From Providencia stuartii (GTDB lineage Bacteria; Pseudomonadota; Gammaproteobacteria; Enterobacterales; Enterobacteriaceae), in assembly GCF_029277985.1 (NCBI RefSeq), contig NZ_CP119546.1, forward strand, positions 620,001 through 684,000: DNA of 64,000 nucleotides, given 5' to 3'. Under the pieces are notes generated by a model, which was not told the origin of the DNA, ran no database searches, and was given only the letters and a program-made list of their open reading frames with translations. The position numbers and the translations under genes are program-made. This document shows positions 28,959-37,505 of this stretch, one piece after another (within the stretch, counting starts at the first letter, position 1; every line of letters begins with the position of its first letter).

Positions 28959-29984
28959 ATGATGAAAAAAATTTTTTCTTTACTACCGGTCGTATTATTT
29001 GCTTTTTCAAATATTAGCTCCGCTGGAGACCCTGATGATTGGACTGTCATGGGATATAACGGCACTCAGTTTACCGCAAATACAACTTGGACGGGGGCTA
29101 ATTTTAATGGTGTAAACTTAACGTTGAATGCCATTTTAAGTAGCTCTGGCGGAAGAATGACAGAATATGCTTGGGGGACTCGTGCCTGTGCTCCTTATGG
29201 TGGTTCTCCTAATTCAATTAACGTGCAGTATGTTATCGTACCCAATACCGTCAGGTATGTGGATCCTGTAACGCGGGAGGCATTTGATTTTAGAATTGTT
29301 TTACCTCAATCGTTGGGATCAATTTCGGGATATCCTAATACTCAATACGCCAAAATAGGTCAAAGTGCAGGTAATGTCGGGCGTGCAGTGTGCAATTCAG
29401 TACCTTATACGCCGATGGCTTTTAGTGGGCAAACGGCAGTAACGTTAATTAGTAATACAAATTTACCGATTAGAAATACACCGCATATTATTCAAGTGGA
29501 TACAACTTTGTTTGGGGTAAGGAATCCGGAGGTACCTAGTAAATGGTTAAGTTCCGTTGCACTAATCCAGCCTAAAAACTCAGCAAGGTTAAACTTTTAT
29601 GTCACAGTGGTGAATACTTGTCGAGTTGATAAAACGCAATTAGATTTTAATTTTGGTACATTACCTCAGTCATTAGCAGAAGGTAAAAATCTGACTAAAG
29701 CAATAACGGTGAGTTGTACTCATCCCGGTAATATTAAAGTGACTTACCGACCATCAAAACCCATTGATAGTGCTAATCCAACTCGTACTAGTTTAGATTT
29801 AGGTAATACGTCATCGGGTTGGTATGGTGAGTTATCCGTGGATAATAAAAAACAGTTGATTACCACTCTACAAGGCATTACAAATAAAACATTAGATATT
29901 GGTATGACATTAGGAAAAAATAGGGCTAATGCATCGGTAGGTAATATGAGTGGTGGTGGTGTATTAATCTTTGAGTATATTTAA
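28959..29984 (+). CDS. Two-domain fimbrial tip adhesin (MrpH-like position)
   Basis: A 341-residue exported protein with a signal peptide (IFSLLPVVLFAFSNISSAG). The N-terminal part (about residues 23-210) resembles no pilin and should be the receptor-binding domain, with cysteines in RACAPYG and RAVCNSV. The C-terminal part (about 211-341) is a pilin domain with a Cys pair (VNTCRVD and TVSCTHP) and ends GVLIFEYI. This layout is that of tip adhesins such as FimH and MrpH, though it is longer than MrpH of P. mirabilis (about 275). The ligand is unknown. Two adjacent ATG codons are possible starts. Confidence 0.82.
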   Translation: MMKKIFSLLPVVLFAFSNISSAGDPDDWTVMGYNGTQFTANTTWTGANFNGVNLTLNAILSSSGGRMTEYAWGTRACAPYGGSPNSINVQYVIVPNTVRYVDPVTREAFDFRIVLPQSLGSISGYPNTQYAKIGQSAGNVGRAVCNSVPYTPMAFSGQTAVTLISNTNLPIRNTPHIIQVDTTLFGVRNPEVPSKWLSSVALIQPKNSARLNFYVTVVNTCRVDKTQLDFNFGTLPQSLAEGKNLTKAITVSCTHPGNIKVTYRPSKPIDSANPTRTSLDLGNTSSGWYGELSVDNKKQLITTLQGITNKTLDIGMTLGKNRANASVGNMSGGGVLIFEYI

Positions 29985-30002
29985 TTTGAATTGTGTTTGA
30001 CG

Positions 30003-30039
30003 ATGGTGAAAATCAAAGGATTGATTCTCACCATTTTTT
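30003..30039 (+). terminator. Terminator of the fimbrial operon
   Basis: ATGGTGAAAATCAA (30003-30016) pairs with TTGATTCTCACCAT (30021-30034) at 13 of 14 positions around an AGGA loop and is followed by a T-run. It lies 18 bases after the adhesin stop. Confidence 0.92.
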
Positions 30040-30583
30040 ATTGATATTAACATGTATAACGAGTCAGTATAAACGATATTTAATATATGCTTTTTTTATG
30101 ATTCTCTTCATCTTTTGAGTTCACTCTCACCATTTTTAATTCTCAAAATCATAAACGCTAATAATAATGAAATTAATCGTTTGATTTCCTATATCAGCCT
30201 CGTAATTAATTAAATATTGATTGATTCTGTCTGTTCGATGAGTTCGTGAGTATGCGCCATGACTGAGTTGATAGAAAAACACAACTTATTTTATACGTAT
30301 TTTGTTTGTTGAAATATTTTAGTTGTCCTCTTATGATGAACTATAATTTAAATAAAAGGATAAAGTTATTGAATGTGAAAATAAAATAAATCCGTATTTT
30401 CTCACTTGAATAGTGAGTTGAGAAACCGTGTTTCACGTCATCTATAAACGTTTAATAAAATGATTAAAGGTATAAGATGACCTCTGTTTTAAATATTCGA
30501 TTGTTTTATTTTTGGGGATGTCGTTACTTATGATTAATGAATGAGTGAAGCCTTATTGGCGAAATGTTAGAGAGCGAGGGTAT
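30040..30583. other. Intergenic region between fimbrial operon and metF-like gene
   Basis: About 540 AT-rich bases with no coding sequence or RNA gene that I can recognise. It probably holds the promoter of the metF-like gene. Confidence 0.5.
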
Positions 30584-31381
30584 ATGGAAACAGCCTTGAG
30601 CTTTGAAATCAGTGCTATGCCTAAAATAGATAATACATTAGAACGTTTGCTAAAAAATACTGAAGCGTTAACGCCCCTATTCTATACAGTGAATACTGAG
30701 ATAGGTAAAACTGAATGGCGAGATACCTATAACACGTGTTGTCAATTAAAGAACCTTACTCATGTAAATGTTGTTCCTCATGTTGCGATTAATAATAAAG
30801 ATGAATGTGAGTTATGTTTTATTATTGAAGAGTATTTAAAGAATGATATAACAGAATTGTTTGTCATTCGGGGTGATAGACACCGTTTTGATGAGAAACT
30901 CCCATTTAATTATGGCATAGAGCTTATTGATTTTATTCGGGGGCGATACCCTGAAGTAATGATAAAATCCAGTGTTTATCCTGATTATCACAAAGAAAGT
31001 ATCACGCCTGAAAGGGAGATTGATTGGCTAAGAAAAAAATTGCAATTAGGCGTTACAGAGCTTATTAGTCAATTATGTTTGAATAAAAATGCATTTTCTT
31101 ATATGAAAATGCAATTGGGGAATGATAGCCCTATTACGATATCAATGATGCCTATACTTAACTTTAGTTTTATCGAGTCGTTTTTGAAAAATAATGCGAT
31201 CGATTATCCATTATGGATAAAGAAACACATAAGACCGAGTAATATTAATAACCATAGGGAATTTGGTATTCAGCTTACTCAATTTCTAATCGAAGAGTAT
31301 ATAAAAGAGAACAAGCGATTGCATTTTTTTACATTAAATAATGCAGAGATAGTCAAAAAGCTATTTGATAAATTGAGATGA
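30584..31381 (+). CDS. Diverged methylenetetrahydrofolate reductase-like protein (MetF family)
   Basis: A 265-residue protein that follows the MetF TIM-barrel pattern from end to end. It has SFEISAM near the start (the Glu matches the catalytic Glu of MetF), LFVIRGDRHRF with the FAD-contacting Asp, SVYPDYHKES, a TELISQLCL segment keeping the Gln of ITQFFFD, ITISMMPILNFSF, and a C-terminus LHFFTLNNAEIV close to the family's LHFYTLN. MetF reduces 5,10-methylene- to 5-methyl-tetrahydrofolate with FAD and NADH. Overall identity to normal MetF looks low, so it is a paralogue with possibly changed substrate. The ATG at 30584 follows GAGGG; a GTG at 30545 would add 13 residues. Confidence 0.72.
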   Translation: METALSFEISAMPKIDNTLERLLKNTEALTPLFYTVNTEIGKTEWRDTYNTCCQLKNLTHVNVVPHVAINNKDECELCFIIEEYLKNDITELFVIRGDRHRFDEKLPFNYGIELIDFIRGRYPEVMIKSSVYPDYHKESITPEREIDWLRKKLQLGVTELISQLCLNKNAFSYMKMQLGNDSPITISMMPILNFSFIESFLKNNAIDYPLWIKKHIRPSNINNHREFGIQLTQFLIEEYIKENKRLHFFTLNNAEIVKKLFDKLR

Positions 31382-31521
31382 GTTATCTGAATATCACTGA
31401 CAGAGTGAACTACTTTTTCCAGCGAAATTAATATTGGTTTTATCCCGACAACCATAGGGGATGATAATCAGTTTTAATTTTATCCTTGTTAGGCTAATTC
31501 AGTATCAATGAGGGCATGATA

Positions 31522-32292
31522 ATGTTAAAAGTCGATTACAATGCGTACCGTTCAATAAAAGGTTTTAATCGTAGAGTAAGGTTTTTAGTCATGCATTATA
31601 CTGCTTTGAATTTTCAAGGTTCAGTTAATGCATTATCAGGAAATGCCGCTGTAAGTGCTCATTATTTAGTTCCCGACCCAACAGATAAAATGTATACAAA
31701 TGCTGGATTTAAGGAGATGAGGGTCTTTAATTTAGTTGATGAAAATGAAAGAGCTTGGCACGCAGGCGTGAGTACATGGGCCGGTAGAACTAACTTGAAC
31801 GATACTTCGATAGGTATTGAAATTGTCAATGAAGCTCAAGATAACAACGGGAATTTCCTTTTTCCGCCTTATAATGAAGTGCAGATTGAAGCAATCAAAC
31901 AATTAGCATGCAATATTATCGAACGTTACCCTGATATTACTCCTACCAATATTGTCGGACATGCGGATATTGCACCTGATGGGCGTAAAAGTGATCCCGG
32001 TGCAGCGTTTCCTTGGAAACAACTTTATAATGCTGGAATTGGGGCTTGGTATGATGAGGCAACTAAATCTTGTTATATGCAGAAATATAACGGGGGATTA
32101 CCAGCAAAAGCAGAAATTTTAGAGAAGCTAAAACGCTATGGGTATGACGTTTCAAAAGCGAATACAGATAATGGCTATAAAATGCTAATTCGCGCTTTTC
32201 AGCTTCACTTTAGACCAGAAAACTATGATGGTATTGCTGATGTTGAGACGGTTGCGATCCTTTATGCGCTAGTTGAAAAGTACTTCCCTTAA
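31522..32292 (+). CDS. N-acetylmuramoyl-L-alanine amidase (AmiD-like) without signal peptide
   Basis: A 256-residue amidase_2 (PGRP-fold) protein. The zinc ligands are visible as His in VMHYTA (about residue 27), His in VGHADIAPDGRKSDPG and the Asp of DPG, with NLNDTSIGIEIVN in the active-site region. A C-terminal peptidoglycan-binding-like domain covers about residues 190-256 (ILEKLKRYGYD, IRAFQLHFRP). E. coli AmiD is an outer-membrane lipoprotein, but this protein has no signal sequence or lipobox. The start at 31522 gives a seven-base gap to GAGGG; an ATG at 31516 is too close. It could act in cytosolic muropeptide recycling or leave by lysis or another route. Confidence 0.82.
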   Translation: MLKVDYNAYRSIKGFNRRVRFLVMHYTALNFQGSVNALSGNAAVSAHYLVPDPTDKMYTNAGFKEMRVFNLVDENERAWHAGVSTWAGRTNLNDTSIGIEIVNEAQDNNGNFLFPPYNEVQIEAIKQLACNIIERYPDITPTNIVGHADIAPDGRKSDPGAAFPWKQLYNAGIGAWYDEATKSCYMQKYNGGLPAKAEILEKLKRYGYDVSKANTDNGYKMLIRAFQLHFRPENYDGIADVETVAILYALVEKYFP

Positions 32293-32533
32293 TGTCATGG
32301 CGTTAGTTGAATAACAGGACTTTGCCTAATACTTCATTGAGTATGATTGTGAACGTATTTATTTAAGAATGAAATGCATTGGTGTTCAAGCCTATTTGCA
32401 GAGTAACGTAATTGGGGCGTTGCCAATGCATTTACTCCCATGTTGTATTATTAAATAAACAAATAATTGTGATGGTCAATGAATCAAATATATTGATTTT
32501 TCCATGAATTCATTAAGGGCTGTGTCTAAGCAC

Positions 32534-33205
32534 TTACAGCATCTTTTCTTGGCGAATAATAAAACCGGATGAAACGAGTTCTGTACGGTTACTAACATTG
32601 GCTTTAGTGAAAATATTGCGTAAATGCGTTTTGACAGTAGATAGCGATACGCCAAGTTGTATGGCAATGCGCTTGTTACTTGCTCCTTCTCGTACTAAGT
32701 GAATGATTTCTTGTTCTTTCGGCGTATAAGAAACTAGCGAGTCAGGTAAAATATCAAATGTCATTAATTCAGCGACAGGTAGGATGGCGTTGAGTCGCAT
32801 CACTTCTTGTTGTTGAAATGGCGTATCGCGTAAGACAGAAATGCCTGCAATAATTTTGTTTTTACGGCGAATAAATATTTCTGCCATGTCAGTGATGTTG
32901 TTGGGCTTCATGAAATCATTATAGAATTCTTGGCTTTGTTGTTTCATGTCCGGCGCCATTCTAACTAAACGCAGATCATCACCACGGAATTTATCAGGGT
33001 GTAACGGATCTAATTGATAAAAATGTTTCAAATAATCTTGATGCATACGAGAGCTGATCCCATAGAGCACATGGTTATCAGGTTGCCAAAGATCGTCCAC
33101 CAAATAATAAACGGATGCTGAAACAGGAATAATATGAGCAATTGTGTTCAAGCAACAGTTAATCAATGTTCGCTGGTGGTAGCACAAAGAGGGTGTCTTC
33201 ATCAT
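32534..33205 (-). CDS. LuxR family transcriptional regulator divergent from an APC permease
   Basis: A 223-residue regulator with an N-terminal alpha/beta sensory domain of LuxR-solo type (segment LDPLHPDKF about residue 75) and a C-terminal GerE helix-turn-helix (YTPKEQEIIHLVREGASNKRIA, then STVKTHLRNIFTKANV). No autoinducer synthase gene is near. The start at 33205 is chosen because GGAAGGGA lies directly before it; longer in-frame starts lack such a site. It is divergent from the permease at 33604 and likely controls it in response to a transported compound. Confidence 0.8.
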   Translation of the reverse strand: MMKTPSLCYHQRTLINCCLNTIAHIIPVSASVYYLVDDLWQPDNHVLYGISSRMHQDYLKHFYQLDPLHPDKFRGDDLRLVRMAPDMKQQSQEFYNDFMKPNNITDMAEIFIRRKNKIIAGISVLRDTPFQQQEVMRLNAILPVAELMTFDILPDSLVSYTPKEQEIIHLVREGASNKRIAIQLGVSLSTVKTHLRNIFTKANVSNRTELVSSGFIIRQEKML

Positions 33206-33603
33206 ATTCCCTTCCATAGTTGGTCCAATTATTATCATGCAATTAATTTTCGTTAACATAAAATAAACATGTTAATAACGTGAGCTTGATTACAATATTT
33301 GAACTTCATCGGTCATAAGCCAGTTCAACCAATTCGCCAATCAGTATATTTCGTTGATTGTTTATTAATATATTAATGAACACTCAGGTTGCTATTTATT
33401 GATATTTATTGGTTTATTCATTTTTGATGTCATTTACTCGGTACTTTTCGTATGTCTCCTCGAAATTATCCCTCCCTATGGGTATCGTCCTTTAGGACGA
33501 TAGCGGCATGTTTATGCTTATTTCTATAGTTGCAATACAGTCACTCTATTTTTACAAAAAATTCACAATCTTGACTGCGTACTGAGAAAGAGAGGGAAGC
33601 AAA
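33206..33603. promoter_or_regulatory. Divergent promoter region with a 20-bp dyad operator candidate
   Basis: About 400 bases between the divergent regulator and permease genes. At 33483-33502 lies TATCGTCCTTTAGGACGATA, a perfect 9-bp inverted repeat around TT, 20 bp in total, the size of a lux-box-like site. It lies about 100 bases before the permease start and is the best candidate for the binding site of the LuxR-type regulator. Confidence 0.55.
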
Positions 33604-35097
33604 ATGAATATGTCCTCAAAATTAACGTCACACATTGAAAAGGGGAAGGTGGGATTTCCAACCACTCTCGCTAGCTCTGTGGGCGTGATTATGGCAAGCC
33701 CTGTCATCTTAACGGTGACAAGCGGTTTCGGAATTGGTGGTGATACTTTTGCGCTAGCCGTGTTGCTGAGTTTTATCATGATGCAAGCCCAGTTGACGAC
33801 ATTTTCTGAAGCCGCGGCTATTTTGCCAACATCAGGTTCTGTTTACGATTATATTTCATGTGGTATGGGGCGTTTCTGGGCAATCACGGGGGCGTTATCG
33901 GCCTACTTGATTGTGCATGTCTTTGCAGGAACGGCTGAAACAATCTTGTCAGGGATCATGGCATTGGTGAATTTTGAGAGTCTCAATACCGTGATGGAAA
34001 GTAGTAATACATCTTGGATGGTTGGTGTCGGTTTAGTGATTACTTTTGGTTTGTTGAATGCATTTGGCATTGAAGCCTTTAGTAAAGTAGAAGTTGTTCT
34101 GACTTTTGCGATGTGGAGTACGTTGGTCATCTTTAGTATCAGCGGATTAATGATGCCTTTCCATGCTTCTGTTGAAGGGTGGTTTGGACTCGGTTTAAAT
34201 GTTGCGGACCCGACATTAGTATTGAGCTTTGTTGGTATGGCAATGTTCATGTTTGTGGGTTGTGAGTTGGTGACACCAATGGCACCTGAAATTAAGAATT
34301 CAGCCAAAGTGATCCCTCGTGCTATGGCAACTGGATTATGTGGTGTCGCTTTCTGTATGTTCTTATTTGGTGCGGCCATGACTAATCAAGTTGAAAACGT
34401 TATTGTGGACCCTGCGAATAATATTAGTTTGTTAGAAACCCCAATGGCGATCCCTGCCTTTGCTGGTCAAGTCTTTGGTGATATTGGTAAATATTGGATT
34501 GGTATTGCGTTATTGTTAGCGGGTGGAGCAACGATTAATACCCTGATGGCGGCAGTGCCTCGTATTCTTTATGGTATGGCTCTTGATGGTGCATTACCGC
34601 GTATTTTTGCTTATCTGCACCCTCGTTTTAAGACACCGGTTTTTGGGATTTTGGTTGCGGTAATGATCCCTTGTTTACATACATTCGCAATTCAAGGTGA
34701 TTTAGATAGGATCATTCCGCTCGTGCTAGCAGCCGTCTGTTCATGGGGAACCGCCTATTTATTAGTTACGATTTCGGTTATTTCACTGCGCATTCGTCGC
34801 CCTGATTTGCACCGTGCTTATCGTTCGCCGTTTTTCCCAATTCCACAAATTATTTCTAGTGTCGGGATTATTTTAGCGATCGTCTATATTACGCCACCAG
34901 GTATGAACAAGTCAGATGTGTATATTCCCTTTATTATTATGTTAGGGCTAACCGCAAGCTATGCTTTAATTTGGACCGTGTTTGTGCAAAAAGTGAATCC
35001 GTTTAAACCGGTTTCAGTTGAGCAGGTGTTATCCAGTACATTTACCGAAGAAGAGTTGAAGGGGGTGAAAGTTGAACCATTACGCAACCTCGCCTAA
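33604..35097 (+). CDS. APC superfamily amino acid or amine permease
   Basis: A 497-residue integral membrane protein with about 12 transmembrane segments. The first helix contains GVIMASPVILTVTSGFGIGG (about residues 27-46), the unwound glycine-rich segment of APC transporters. FMFVGCELVTPMAPEIKNSAKVIPRA (first 20 residues about 217-236) is the conserved helix 6 and loop signature, ending in the charged motif before VIPRAM. Substrates of the family are amino acids and amines. The adjacent regulator and the small protein that overlaps its 3' end should be functionally linked. GGAAG precedes the ATG. Confidence 0.85.
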   Translation: MNMSSKLTSHIEKGKVGFPTTLASSVGVIMASPVILTVTSGFGIGGDTFALAVLLSFIMMQAQLTTFSEAAAILPTSGSVYDYISCGMGRFWAITGALSAYLIVHVFAGTAETILSGIMALVNFESLNTVMESSNTSWMVGVGLVITFGLLNAFGIEAFSKVEVVLTFAMWSTLVIFSISGLMMPFHASVEGWFGLGLNVADPTLVLSFVGMAMFMFVGCELVTPMAPEIKNSAKVIPRAMATGLCGVAFCMFLFGAAMTNQVENVIVDPANNISLLETPMAIPAFAGQVFGDIGKYWIGIALLLAGGATINTLMAAVPRILYGMALDGALPRIFAYLHPRFKTPVFGILVAVMIPCLHTFAIQGDLDRIIPLVLAAVCSWGTAYLLVTISVISLRIRRPDLHRAYRSPFFPIPQIISSVGIILAIVYITPPGMNKSDVYIPFIIMLGLTASYALIWTVFVQKVNPFKPVSVEQVLSSTFTEEELKGVKVEPLRNLA

Positions 35098-35677
35098 ATG
35101 CTCTATTTGGCAACGTTTAAGTAAAAAACGTCTACCCGCTGGCTATCAACAAGGCTTAACACTGAATAGACTAGAGCGTGATATTTTACCGTATCAATGT
35201 GAATGGGGAGCTCCGGGGGAGCTCCTGATACATCCACACGGTGAACTGACTGTTCAAGTGACAGAACGCGTTAAAACGTTATTTATGGCTTTTATTGTAT
35301 TTAGCCGCTTTTCTGTGACTGGGCATTGTGGTGAGGCTATCAATGCACAGATTTCGGTGAAAACCACGGGGAGTTTACGCCGTAAACATATTCACTTTGT
35401 CTCTAAAGATGAAGAAGGACAAAAACTCATTAGTTTATTGCAACAGTATCCGATCATTTCGCAAACGTTAGCCGAGCTCGATTTTAATGATTGTCATTTG
35501 CATATTCGTAATGGTGTTTGGTCTTGTGAGATAGAACCTTTTACCGCTTCAGAGCTGGTGTGCCGAATTCCTGCAACACGCCGCTATTTACGTTTAACGC
35601 CGGAACAAAGGCATCGTTTATTGAGTGTGTTGCAATTGTTCCACCAATTTATGGAAAAACATTATCTCAATCATTGA
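35072..35677 (+). CDS. Uncharacterised protein coupled to the APC permease (possibly DUF3156)
   Basis: A 201-residue soluble protein without signal peptide or membrane helix. Its N-terminal region (RLPAGYQQGLTLNRLERDI, residues 20-38) and overall size resemble the DUF3156 family, which I recall next to APC permeases elsewhere; this is tentative. The start is TTG at 35072 with GGGGG upstream, overlapping the permease by 26 bases, so translation is likely coupled. No catalytic motif stands out. It may be a modulator or an enzyme acting on the imported compound. Confidence 0.6.
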   Translation: MNHYATSPKCSIWQRLSKKRLPAGYQQGLTLNRLERDILPYQCEWGAPGELLIHPHGELTVQVTERVKTLFMAFIVFSRFSVTGHCGEAINAQISVKTTGSLRRKHIHFVSKDEEGQKLISLLQQYPIISQTLAELDFNDCHLHIRNGVWSCEIEPFTASELVCRIPATRRYLRLTPEQRHRLLSVLQLFHQFMEKHYLNH

Positions 35678-35689
35678 GTTTGAAATATT

Positions 35690-35718
35690 AATTTGATAGT
35701 AATGTTCGCTATTAAATT
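35690..35718. promoter_or_regulatory. Imperfect dyad upstream of the esterase gene
   Basis: AATTTGATAG (35690-35699) and CTATTAAATT (35709-35718) are inverted repeats with one mismatch and a nine-base spacer, 20 bases before the esterase start. It does not match the Fur consensus well, so the regulator is unknown. Confidence 0.35.
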
Positions 35719-35738
35719 AGCTCTCAATGGAAGTTGAT

Positions 35739-37316
35739 GTGAAATCGTTACCTTTAATTGGTTGTATTTTATTTTCGTCATCTGCGATGGCGGCGGTATC
35801 GGAGTGTATTCGTTTAGATGAATTATCTTCTTCTATTCAGGGTATTCATGATAGTGAAGGTCATAGCTGTTTATTCGTTGAAATTTCTGATAAACAGTAT
35901 ATCCGCCAAGAGGGGGATGGGATCTCAGATATCGTACTTACTGACAGTACTAAAACACCAATCCGTGTACTGCTGCAAAAAATGCCACACGCAGAGCCTC
36001 ACTCCGTCTCTTATATTGTCCCTGCTCAGGGGCAATATTATCTCAATTTACAGGGCGCCCCTGCTCAGCCATGGAATCTTAAATTCAACTTATCGAATTA
36101 CCAGCCTTTGGCGATTGAGGCAGAAAATAAAATTGATAGCCCTAAGTTACAGGCATTGATTGATAAACACCTGAAGGAGAAAACGACAGATGCTTTTTGG
36201 CGAGAGGTGAAAGAACAGGGAACCCCGCTCGTTGAGGAGTATAAGAAAGGGCAGCAGAAAGTCACTTTTTTATGGCGTGGAGCAAAAGCGAATGCTTATA
36301 TTTTAGGTGCCCCTTCAGGTAACCATGAGACCATGGCTCATATACCGAATACGGATATTTGGTACCGCACTTTTATCGTGCCGAATGATACGTTATCGCA
36401 ATATAAAATTGCGCCAGATGTGCCAAAAGTGACAGAAGGTGGGTTTGCGCAGCGCAAGGCAATTCTAGCAACAGCACAAGCGGATCCTTTCAACGCACAG
36501 GCGATCCCATCACTGCTAAATGATCGCTATAATCGTTTCTCATTATTGTCACTATCACCCGAAAAACGTCAATGTCACTTTGCTCAGATAGAAGGTCATC
36601 AACTTAATGGTCAATTGACATCATTTAGCTTCCACAGCAATGTGCTGAATAATGATCGACAAATTTATGTGTATCGCCCTAAGGCGGCCATGAAGCAACC
36701 TGCCGTATTCGTTTTGTTAGATGGGCAAATCTATCTACAAACATACAAAATGGCTGAATTTTTTGATAAGTGGATGTCAGAAGGAGCCATACCACCGATG
36801 TATGTGGTATTTGTCGATAGCATTAGCTCTGAGCGCAGAAATGTGGAGCTACCACCAAACGCTGAGTTCCCTGCTATGCTTGCTAAAGAGCTTATGCCTG
36901 TTTTAGCAACCAAAGGTATTCAAGCGCCTGCAAAATCCACCATTATTGCGGGGTCGAGTTATGGTGGTTTGGGGGCGACTTGGAATGCCCTGTCACATCC
37001 TGAATTATTCGGGAATGTCCTCAGTATGTCCGGTTCTTATTGGTGGGCACCTAAAGGCAAAGATCCTGAATGGCTAATCCGCGAAATCGAACAAATGTCG
37101 AAAAAACCGTTACGTTTTTATCTTGAGGCAGGGTTATTCGAACAGCGTGGTAGTTGGGGTGGGATAATCCAAAATCATTATCGATTATTGGATGTGTTAA
37201 AGCATAAAGGGTATCAAGTGGAGGCCGAAGAGCTTCCGAGTGGCCATGATTATGTTTCTTGGTGTGAAACCTTATATCAAGGGACTCGTTATTTGATGGC
37301 TGAACCACCGAAATAA
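35739..37316 (+). CDS. Periplasmic enterochelin esterase-like hydrolase (Fes/IroE family)
   Basis: A 525-residue exported alpha/beta hydrolase of the esterase D/Fes family. A signal peptide (SLPLIGCILFSSSAMA) leads to a beta-rich N-terminal region, a Fes-type N domain (FLWRGAKANAYI, DIWYRTFIVPND) and a catalytic domain with nucleophile Ser in IIAGSSYGGLGA and catalytic His in SGHDYVSWCE. Fes hydrolyses ferric enterobactin in the cytoplasm; a periplasmic member would act like IroE or PfeE. No siderophore genes are nearby, so the substrate is uncertain. The GTG at 35739 follows GGAAG by five bases; an ATG at 35727 has no ribosome site. Confidence 0.75.
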   Translation: MKSLPLIGCILFSSSAMAAVSECIRLDELSSSIQGIHDSEGHSCLFVEISDKQYIRQEGDGISDIVLTDSTKTPIRVLLQKMPHAEPHSVSYIVPAQGQYYLNLQGAPAQPWNLKFNLSNYQPLAIEAENKIDSPKLQALIDKHLKEKTTDAFWREVKEQGTPLVEEYKKGQQKVTFLWRGAKANAYILGAPSGNHETMAHIPNTDIWYRTFIVPNDTLSQYKIAPDVPKVTEGGFAQRKAILATAQADPFNAQAIPSLLNDRYNRFSLLSLSPEKRQCHFAQIEGHQLNGQLTSFSFHSNVLNNDRQIYVYRPKAAMKQPAVFVLLDGQIYLQTYKMAEFFDKWMSEGAIPPMYVVFVDSISSERRNVELPPNAEFPAMLAKELMPVLATKGIQAPAKSTIIAGSSYGGLGATWNALSHPELFGNVLSMSGSYWWAPKGKDPEWLIREIEQMSKKPLRFYLEAGLFEQRGSWGGIIQNHYRLLDVLKHKGYQVEAEELPSGHDYVSWCETLYQGTRYLMAEPPK

Positions 37317-37345
37317 TAATGTCATCTATTAGTGATAGAAAATGC

Positions 37346-37377
37346 AAAAAGCAGTCTTTATTGGACTGCTTTTTTTG
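37346..37377 (+). terminator. Terminator after the esterase gene
   Basis: AAAAAGCAGTC (37346-37356) pairs with GACTGCTTTTT (37364-37374) and runs on in T residues. It lies about 30 bases after the esterase stop and separates it from phoA. Confidence 0.9.
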
Positions 37378-37412
37378 CATATTATGGCAATCGTCTTCTT
37401 TTCGACACAAAA

Positions 37413-37430
37413 GCGTCATTCAACTGTCAT
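37413..37430 (+). promoter_or_regulatory. Pho box upstream of phoA
   Basis: GCGTCAT (37413-37419) and CTGTCAT (37424-37430) are separated by four bases (TCAA), the 7-4-7 layout of a PhoB site (consensus CTGTCAT-N4-CTGTCAT). It lies about 75 bases before the phoA start and predicts induction under phosphate limitation through PhoBR. Confidence 0.82.
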
Positions 37431-37505
37431 CTAGCAGGATTAGCATGCCAGTCATTATTTGAAGCAATTACATATTTAACTTCTTTTATTGGCAAGGAAA
37501 TGATT

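Noticed and set aside
30003..30034. Inverted repeat after the adhesin as a transposon end
   Set aside because: A stem of 14 bp followed by a T-run just past the operon end is a typical terminator.
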